Shown here piece after piece: positions 20,250 to 27,314 of a stretch of DNA of 27,314 nt. Origin of the DNA: Rhizophagus sp. LPA8_4_AMF (taxonomy: Eukaryota; Glomeromycota; Glomeromycetes; Glomerales; Glomeraceae). The stretch is from NCBI GenBank assembly GCA_021464525.1, contig JADRCO010000734.1, forward strand, positions 1 through 27,314, written 5' to 3'. Position 1 is the first letter of the stretch, and every line of letters starts with the position of its first letter. Under the pieces are notes generated by a model. That model was not told the origin of the DNA and searched no databases. It saw only the letters and a list, made by a program, of their open reading frames with translations. The translations under genes were made by a program, and so were the position numbers.

Positions 20250-21729
20250 TTATTTTATAATATGAAATATCTCATATTCTTCTACAGAAAAATTTTCTCT
20301 TGCATTTCTGATCTGTTTTTCATAATAATTTTTATAACCATAACTTGTTTTATTGTTAAAAGAAACTTCACCTCCATTACCTTCATATATTATAAGATCT
20401 TCACCAAATGATGGTCCGTAACGATGCCAATAATTTATAGCATATTCTGCTTCCTCTACTCGACTAATAATATGATCTTCAATATTTTCTTTATTCATAA
20501 AAGAGAAAATAAAACGATCTTTAGTAGTACCATAATCGTTGTAATCTCCATATTCATTTTTCCCATTCAATCGGATTAAATCCTCCAAGAATTTCATTAT
20601 TGTCTTTCACTGTTACAGTATTAGATTGGTTATCACATATTTCATGAAATCGTTTAGCTATAAATCCATCACGAGATCCACGAAAAATTAATTTGAATTC
20701 ATACGAATTTTTCAATTCATCAGTGATATTTAATCTATCAATCCATTTTGAGATTAATTCAGCGTGATGAGTTGTAATGATTATTGAATCTATGTTTTCA
20801 GAACTCTTGATTAGTTGCGGTTCTGAATTGATATTTGGGTTGTCCAAAAAGTATTTAATCGTATCTTCATATAACTCCTCAGGAATAATCTTTTTGTATG
20901 GATATGCCTTATTCAAGAATTCTTTAGAAGTAAATTTAGTAAACTTAATAAAAGTAATACATTGTTGAAAAGAATTTTTCAAAGCATTAAAATCTTCATT
21001 TGAATAACATGAAGGATCCAAAGAAAGCCCGGGGTTTTGAGCAATACCCCATTTAAGAGCATGTTCCCAGACTTGAACTTCTCTCATTTGATGATTATCA
21101 TGTTGAATAAGAGTGATTAAAGCTTTTTCTGGAATTGAAGTAAAATCAGTTGAATTGAAGATTTTTTCTGGATGTTTAGATATTAAATTTGTGCAAAACT
21201 TTTGGAGATCCAAGAAAGAAACATTTTCAAAGCTCATCTGATATATTAGATTAAAATTTTGTTCTAACCAGTTTTCTTTATTTTCAATCAAAAATGATTG
21301 AACATGGGAAAATAATTCCTGAAGATTTAATTCATTAGCGGTAACCAAGACTTTAACAACATCTAAAATATCATATTCTACTAAAGAAATTTTTCCGCCA
21401 TAAATATATCTAAAATAAAATAATACGTTAATAAAAAAAATTTTTTATTGATTTATTAATAACAATTAGTTTAATTCATTCTTACCTTAAAATTATTTGA
21501 AAAATTTCAGGTAAAATATTTGGTAATTTAATGTGTCAAAATTCCATCATTTTTCTTTTTATTAGTTGATAAAATTCTTCTTAAATAAGGAGAACGATAA
21601 TTTAAAATAACCATATGAGCACGAAATACTTTTACGTTAGGGTCATTACCAACTTCAATTGTAATATCATAATATTCATTATCGTCTAAAATTTCGAGAT
21701 AACTTTGGTAAAAATTTATTATCTGTCAT
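20250..21729 (-). pseudogene. BTB-BACK-TLDc copy G, broken
   Basis: The layout is as in F (exon 1 21486-21729, exon 2 20250-21409). Exon 1 has lost 11 bases near the LSQNLLEIL codons and two more near the LTHIKL codons, so the BTB frame is destroyed. Exon 2 is open through BACK and into TLDc (LIFRGSRDGFIAKRFHEICD, ILGGFNPIEW), then carries one extra base in the CCC run at 20562-20564; the rest of TLDc (FIFSFMN, YGPSFGEDL, EEYEIFHI) continues in another frame. A 3-residue in-frame loss is also seen before KDNNEILGG. The TATA-like box shared by F and H is missing upstream. Several independent lesions make true loss of function likely. Confidence 0.85.
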
Positions 21730-22500
21730 TATAATTGTCAATATTAAAATTAAAGAAAAAAACAAAAGGAGAGTACAAGAATATTGCCAATCCTAATTTG
21801 TGAAAATGGGTTCAGTTTTTTGTAGCACGTAACAATTTTTAACATACTTTACGGTTGTTGATCTTTTGTCCGACAAGGGATTTTGCCGACAACTTGAATT
21901 CCATTTATTTTTTTTTTTTGGTTAATAGTGCATTTCTTTATTATTTGATCTGTAGACAGATATATAATATAACAAAATACCTAGAGATAAATTTTCATAA
22001 AGTAAATCACCCTATAATTAACTGATATAAACTAATATCTCTAGAAAATTGAAAACTATCTATCTATCTAAACGATACAGTACTTGGGTATCAAAAATAA
22101 ATCACTAAACTAAAAAAAAAGAATACATTAAACTAAATAAACATTTAAATTAATCTATTCTTAATGAATGTAAACAGATTCCGTCCAAAAATTCTCCACT
22201 TGTCCGTGTATCACCATTATAGTATTAATCTAAATGATATTAAATAAAGACTAAAATTTAATAAAAGATTAGGCGTTTATCCCGAATCAATTAGTTTCGT
22301 TTGTAATTCCAATTATTATGTAACTGGAATTTCTTCCTTCCTCTATAACTGTTGAAATTAGCGCGTTTGTGAATTCCATTTTATTAATAAAAGTTTTACC
22401 AAAAATATTACTTCACCTATATATACTCCGTCATTTTCGGATGTGATGCCCCAATTGCTACTCCTTAATCGTCGCGTCTCTCCCCTGCCTTGATCAATGC
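21730..22500. other. G upstream region with an inserted segment
   Basis: DNA near the gene matches H upstream sequence (TGTAGCACGTAACAA, TTTTGCCGACAA). The match stops after GAATTCCATTTA (21896-21907) and resumes at a second GAATTCCATTTTATT (from 22371), leaving about 460 bases with no counterpart. No gene is seen in that segment. In H the two GAATTCCATTTTATT-like words lie directly next to each other. Confidence 0.5.
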
Positions 22501-22506
22501 TCCTGC

Positions 22507-22570
22507 CATATGCGCCAATCATAAACCAATACGCATTTGTTTTTTGTGTGCCAGGTTAATGGCGCATATG
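22507..22570. repeat. Inverted-repeat cluster, left part
   Basis: A perfect 10-bp inverted pair CATATGCGCC (22507-22516) and GGCGCATATG (22561-22570) surrounds a stretch whose right half (22540-22567) is an inverted copy of 22936-22963. Confidence 0.7.
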
Positions 22571-22935
22571 TGGCGCGGCAAAAAAAATATGTAAGAAAAA
22601 AATTTCATAATACATATTAGCATATAGCCTTTAAATATTACCAAGTATATGTAATTTTGGCTGCTCTGCAAATTTAATTAGAACGACAAAGGTGGTTTCA
22701 AACATCGTTTTTGTAAAATTCTACAAAATATCAATTTTTCGTCAAATCCATATTTGGAAATGATCAGCAAAGACGAAAATATCAATCGTTTATATTTGAA
22801 GTTAAAAACGGTCTTTATAACCTTCTTCCAACCCTTAAGTAAACTTGGAGGGCAGATGAAAATACGCCTAATTTGAAGTTTTAAAAGCTCTCGTTTTAAA
22901 GGAAAATGTCAAGATTTTTTTTTTTTGAAAATTGC
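22571..22935. other. Stretch between inverted repeats
   Basis: AT-rich, no coding sequence seen; possibly the body of a small non-autonomous element. Confidence 0.35.
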
Positions 22936-22963
22936 ATGCGCCACCAACCTGGCACACAAAAAA
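22936..22963. repeat. Inverted-repeat cluster, right part
   Basis: ATGCGCCACCAACCTGGCAC followed by ACAAAAAA matches the reverse complement of 22540-22567 at 26 of 28 positions. A direct copy of the first 23 bases with three substitutions at most is at 282-304. Probably the ends of a non-autonomous element. Confidence 0.65.
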
Positions 22964-23299
22964 GGGATGCAACCAATACGCGCTTATCACGTGATATACT
23001 GTGATTGGCATATCGAAAACTTATTTTTTTTTTTAAAAAAAAATACTTTAATATATAATTATTTTGTAATACTTTGATAATAATAGCACTATACATTATA
23101 TTTTAAGAATTTAGGAATAAATTTATTATATTTTGTTTTTTTTTATTTTTTATTACTATACTTTTATTACTATAACTAATAATAGTAAATATCATAAAAT
23201 TTTAACAAGTATTAGATTAGAGCAAGTAAATTAAAATTAGTAACTATTACCAATAGAAGTTTAATTTAATCCTAAAATATTATCAGCATCAGCCAACAA
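22964..23299. other. AT-rich stretch before the Helitron-like end
   Basis: Homopolymer-rich, with no gene. A 66-codon minus frame at 22896-23096 overlaps the inverted repeat and is not supported. Confidence 0.35.
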
Positions 23300-23328
23300 A
23301 CCGGGCAATGCCCGGTCCTACGGGCTAG
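23300..23328 (+). mobile_element. Helitron-like 3' terminus
   Basis: A GC-rich 7-bp hairpin ACCGGGC-AAT-GCCCGGT (23300-23316) is followed after eight bases by CTAG (23325-23328) and a T, the hallmark of a Helitron 3' end (hairpin, CTRR, insertion before T). Sequence right of the T resumes similarity with the H upstream region. The 5' end was not found; the body would lie to the left, with no Rep-helicase gene. Confidence 0.6.
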
Positions 23329-24893
23329 TAAAATTATAACATTATCAACATTTTATCATACATTCATTACTCAATCTAATCGCTATACATAGACCTTTAA
23401 AATTTTCTATATATACGTTTGTTCTATTATCAAATTACGTAAACAATTAATTTAACAAATTTAACATAATATTACAAGTACTTATCTTCAAATGAATTAC
23501 GTCAGATAATAATTATTTTAAGAAAAGTTTTTATAAAATTTATTTATGAAATTATTTTAATAGATAATTTGACTGAATTTAACTGTAAAAAATATTCTGT
23601 CCAAAATGAATTTTTCTTAAAATTTTATTAAAAAATATGGCGAAACAATTTACAAAAAAAAAGACGCAAAACATTAAGAAAGAAACCATTTTCAGCCGAA
23701 TTTTTAAACACAAGCTAAATTATGTAAGTACATATGGAAATTTATAGATACACTGATATCTAAATTTAGTAATTCCGTTTGCACAATTTCCTCAAAAACC
23801 AAAAAAAAATTGCACTTTTGGTCCAAACAGTACACCGTAACCGCCGGTGTAAATATTTTTTCTTCAAAATTAATAATAATTATATAGATTAACAATGGTA
23901 TTTTATAAAGAACTAAACATCGAAACATTATTTTTTCGGTTTCATTTCGACATTAAATCCGTGACTTCGAAACTTGATCTTTTATTTTTTTTTAAAGTAA
24001 CATGAACTAAATACTGAAAAGATCTAAAAAAAGATGGAATTATTTTTATTGAAAATTTTATTATCTATAAGATATCTAAACATTAATAAGCTGTTTTTCA
24101 TCTTTGGATTTTTTAAGAGTTGCAACGACACAACTGGGCTTTCATTTACTTAAATGTAATGATGCACTAAACTTTGAAGAACATTGTAACGATGACTCAC
24201 TTTTGTCTCTCATTTGTTCAAAATGGTAAATTAAATTGTAGTTGGAACAAAATTAGGTAAAGAAATTTATATTTTCAGCAATGGGTCTTAAATCTTTATA
24301 AAAATTTATTAGAAATTTCTCAATATTATCTATGCTAGCAACTATAAATACTTCAATTTACTTTTTTTTTACAATAAGGCAGGTTTATCAAAATCGATCA
24401 TATAAATAAATGAAAAACAATGTATAATTTGTTTGCATTGTTTTAATTAATTATTTGGCATTATTACTACTAATACCTGTTATTGCGAGAATTGCGAGAT
24501 GAGCTTTTTATATTCAGTAAATTATTTGCAACAAATATTCTAATTCCTAATCTCCCACCAAAGTAAAGGCTATTGCCTACTGGCGAATTTTACCCGAGTC
24601 TATCAATTTATCTGAACCTTTTTGCTGTCTTTCCTTTAGGAATTTTCATTTTTTCATATTTTTTAAATTTATGTATAATGTATAATGTATATATTATAAC
24701 TTAGTATATTATAACTTCGCTATTATAGATCTTTATTTAAAGTTTCGTGATTAGTACTTTACAAGTTTTATTAAACTTTTCTATTTTTATTACTTATTAT
24801 AAAATACGAATTTATGTTTCAATACAGTATTTTTTTGAATTATAAGTGGTACAAAACTTAATACTTTTACTCACAACTTATTGGCAAACCATA
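23329..24893. other. Duplicated flank and H downstream spacer
   Basis: Positions 23329-23760 are paralogous to about 26600-27200 (shared TATCAACATTTTATCATAC, ATATTACAAGTACTTA, TGGCGAAACAAT, AAGACGCAAA and CATTTTCAGCCGA). Positions 24110-24230 resemble the F 3' flank at 17815-17930. No gene is called; a 74-codon minus frame at 23704-23928 lies in the repeated block and is not conserved. Confidence 0.6.
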
Positions 24894-26367
24894 TCAACTA
24901 TCATTTATAATCTGAAATATCTCATATACTTCTACAGAAAAATGTTCTTCCATCTCTCTGATCTGTTTTTCATAAGTAATTTTATAACAATAACTTGTTT
25001 TATTGCTAAAAGAAACTTCACCTTCACCACCTTCATATATTGTAAGGTCTCTACTACCAAATGATGGTCCAAAACGGTGCCAATAATTTATAGCATAATT
25101 TTCATTCTCTACTCGACTCAAAATGTAACTTTCTACTCCTGTTTTATCATCAAAAGAAAATATAAAACTATTTTTAGTAATTCCATATCCATTACCAGAT
25201 TTCCATTCAATCGGATTATATCCTCCAAGAATTTCATTAGTGTCTCTCACTTTAATAATAGTTACAGTATTAGATTGATTATCACATATTTCATGAAATC
25301 GTTTAGCTATAAATCCATCACGAGATCCACGAAAAATTAGTTTGAATTTATATAAATTTTTCAGCTCATCTGTGTTCTCTAATCTATCAATCCATTTTGA
25401 GATTAATCCAGTATGTTTATTTTTAATTATTTTGGAATCAATAATATTTTTAGTTGATGGCCTATAATTGTTATTCAAAAATAGTTTCAATAATTCTACA
25501 TCTAACTCATTGGGTAGAATTTTTCTGTAAGGAAACACATTTTTCAAGAATTCTCTTGAAGTTAAATTAAAGAATTTCATAAAAGGAATGCATTGTTGCA
25601 AAGTATTTTTAAAGCATTAAAATCATCATTTGAATAACGTGAAGGGTCCGATGAAAGTCCAGGATTTTGAGCAATACCCCATTTAAGTATATGTTCCCAA
25701 ATTTGAACTTCCCTCATTTGATGATTATCATTCTGAATAAGAGAGATTAAAGCTTTTTCTGGAATTGAAGTAAAATCAGATGAATTGAAAATCTTTTCTG
25801 GATGTTTAGATATTAAATCTGTGCAAAACTTTTGGAGATCCAAGAAAGAATCATTTTCAAAGCTCATCTGGTATATTAGATTAAAATTTTGTTCCATCCT
25901 GTTTTCTTTGTTTTCTTGAACATGAGGAATTAATTCCTGAAGACATAATTCATTAGCGGCAACTAGGATTTTAATAATATCTAAAATATTATATTCTACT
26001 AAAGAAATTTTTCCACCATAAATATATCTAAAATAATAATGCGTTGGCTAAAAGTAATTTTTTTCATAAAATAATGATTTTATTTTAACAATTAGTTTGT
26101 TATTTCTTACCTTATAATTATTTGAAAAATTTCAGGTAAAATATTTGGTAATTTAATATGTACCAAAGTTCCATCATTTTTCTTTTTATTAGTTGATAAA
26201 ATTCTTCTTAAATAAGGAGAACGATAATTTAAAATAACCATATGAGCACGAAATACTTCTATGTTAGGGTCATTACCAACTTCAATTGTAATATCATAAT
26301 ATTCATTATCATCCAAAATTTCGAGTAAATTTTGTGATAATATTGGTAAAAATTTATCATCTGCCAT
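24894..26367 (-). pseudogene. BTB-BACK-TLDc copy H, one-base frame break
   Basis: Exons are 26111-26367 (257 nt, start MADDKFLPIL) and 24894-26027, with an 83-nt GT-AG intron. The BTB and TLDc parts are complete (FRAHMVILNYRSPYLRR; LIFRGSRDGFIAKRFHEICD; ILGGYNPIEW; FIFSF; FGPSFGSRDL; EVYEIFQI). In BACK four residues (the SFLI positions of G) are lost in frame at HVQ-ENKEN. At 25606-25610 a run of five T replaces the six T of copy F, shifting the frame after DDFNALK. That is the only disabling change seen, and it sits in a homopolymer, so an assembly error is a real alternative to a young pseudogene. If corrected, it would encode about 465 aa. Confidence 0.8.
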
Positions 26368-26446
26368 TATAATTATCAATATTAAAATGAAAGAAGAAAA
26401 GAATAAAAGAGAGTACACAATTCTTAATTTGTGAAACGGTTTCAAC

Positions 26447-26454
26447 CTTATATT
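26447..26454 (-). promoter_or_regulatory. TATA-like box of BTB-TLDc H
   Basis: ATATAAGG about 80 bases upstream of the H start, in the same context (GGTTGAAACC on the minus strand) as upstream of F. Confidence 0.45.
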
Positions 26455-26896
26455 GCAAGTTTTTGTAGCACGTAACAATAGATGATCAGTTATATTGACC
26501 AGTTGTTGCTGATCTTTCGTCCGATAGAGATTTTGCCGACAAGATATTTCATCAATTCCATTTTATTGAATTCCATTTTATTGATAGAAGTTTTACCGAA
26601 TTTATATTACCTTACTATCAACATTTTATCATACCGGTTTACTCAATTTATTCACCACAACTGTACTTGACCTTTATAATTTTCTATATACGTTTGTTTT
26701 ATTTCAAATTATGCAAACAATTAATTTAATAAATTTGGCATAATATTACAAGTACTTAGTATCTTCAAATGAAGAATTACGTCTGATAATAATTATTTAG
26801 AAAAAAAAAGAAATTATTTTATTAAAAATAGATGATTTGACTGTGTATTGTGTAATTTAACGGCCAATTTTTTTTTAAAAATTTTATTAAAAAATA
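26455..26896. other. H upstream region
   Basis: No gene. Aligns with F and G upstream DNA near the gene, then with the 23.3-23.6 kb block. A tandem pair of AATTCCATTTTATTG words lies near 26554-26585. Confidence 0.55.
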
Positions 26897-27049
26897 CTAG
26901 TTGTACCCTGTTGCTTCGCACCAGGATTGATTTGTTTAACGACACGTCGACACGTAATAAAATGGCCAATGGAAGTAAGGTTGCACAATTTAGAATTTAT
27001 TTATACAGGTAATCTAAACGTTACAAATTTTTTTAATTATATAGATAGA
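26897..27049 (-). mobile_element. 153-bp mini-Helitron with preserved empty site
   Basis: Read on the minus strand the element starts TCTATCTATATAATT (27049) and ends with a hairpin CCTGGTGC-GAA-GCAACAGG, GTACAA and CTAG (26897), inserted exactly between A and T with no target duplication. The paralogous block at 23631-23650 has the uninterrupted site AAAAAATA-TGGCGAAAC. TC start, CTAG end, 3' hairpin and A/T target are the defining Helitron features. It has no coding capacity and depends on an autonomous Helitron elsewhere. Confidence 0.85.
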
Positions 27050-27314
27050 TGGCGAAACAATTATATTTTATAATAACAATTATAACAAAAAAAAGACGCA
27101 AACATTAAGAAAAACCCATTTTCAGCCGACTTTTTTTAATCATAAGCTAGTTTATGTAAGTACATGTAGTTCCATTATGGAAATTTATAGACACACTCCC
27201 TATAAAAAAAGTGGATACGTTTTTTATATGGAATTTATACGGAAAAATACGTTTACATACTGAAAGATACGTTTTTCATACGGAGAGATACTGAATTGGT
27301 CAATTTTCCGTATC
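27050..27314. other. Duplicated flank, then ATACG-rich repeats at the edge
   Basis: The first part continues the block paralogous to 23638-23760. From about 27210 to the end, GATACGTTTTT, TATACGGAAAAATACG and CATACGGAGAGATAC form loosely repeated units on both strands. This is probably a simple repeat or element end cut by the window. Confidence 0.45.

Noticed and set aside
23704..23928. 74-codon minus frame
   Set aside because: It lies in a duplicated non-coding block and is not preserved in the paralogous copy near 27.1 kb.
24846..25340. Plus-strand frames opposite copy H
   Set aside because: These are antisense shadows of the TLDc coding region.

Overview
The window looks like nuclear DNA of an arbuscular mycorrhizal fungus (Glomeromycotina, most likely Rhizophagus or a close relative). 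The basis is recognition, not a search. The DNA is very AT-rich, genes have short GT-AG introns, and two families typical of these genomes make up nearly all the coding content: tyrosine-kinase-like (TKL) protein kinases, some with Sel1 repeats, and BTB-BACK-TLDc proteins. One nuclear tRNA-Met(CAT) is present. No bacterial or viral gene organisation is seen.

Layout. Positions 407-1873 (+) hold a broken gene with an N-terminal region ending in an ExK motif, an acidic linker and a FunK1-like kinase domain. Positions 2493-13572 (-) hold a four-unit tandem array of TKL kinases sharing the same five-exon plan and similar spacers. Kinase A (2631-3852) is intact at 310 aa, but its old C-terminal tail lies behind two in-frame stops. 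Kinase B (4663-6624) is intact at 529 aa, with a tandem-repeat linker and two Sel1 repeats. Kinase C (7417-9148) has two frame breaks. Kinase D (about 11450-13572) is a scattered relic, with one exon inverted and an unrelated gene relic lying inside it. A 328-bp hAT-type MITE with perfect 8-bp target duplications sits upstream of kinase C.

Positions 13573-15643 are a gene-poor spacer with a long foldback hairpin and the tRNA. Positions 15644-26367 hold four BTB-BACK-TLDc paralogues. Copy E (+) is intact at 479 aa. Copies F, G and H (-) follow: F is intact at 470 aa, G has several breaks and lacks the TATA-like box of its relatives, and H is broken by one base in a homopolymer. The G-H spacer carries a Helitron-like 3' end and inverted repeats. 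The H upstream region has a 153-bp mini-Helitron whose empty site is preserved in a paralogous block of this same window.

How it works together: this is a birth-and-death locus. The kinases are probable cytoplasmic signalling proteins. The BTB-TLDc proteins are probable adaptors, with BTB-BACK being a CUL3-type scaffold and TLDc a domain linked to oxidative stress and V-ATPase. No operon or pathway coupling is implied. All exon boundaries were placed by eye from splice signals and paralogue agreement; single-base breaks, especially in homopolymers, could be assembly errors.
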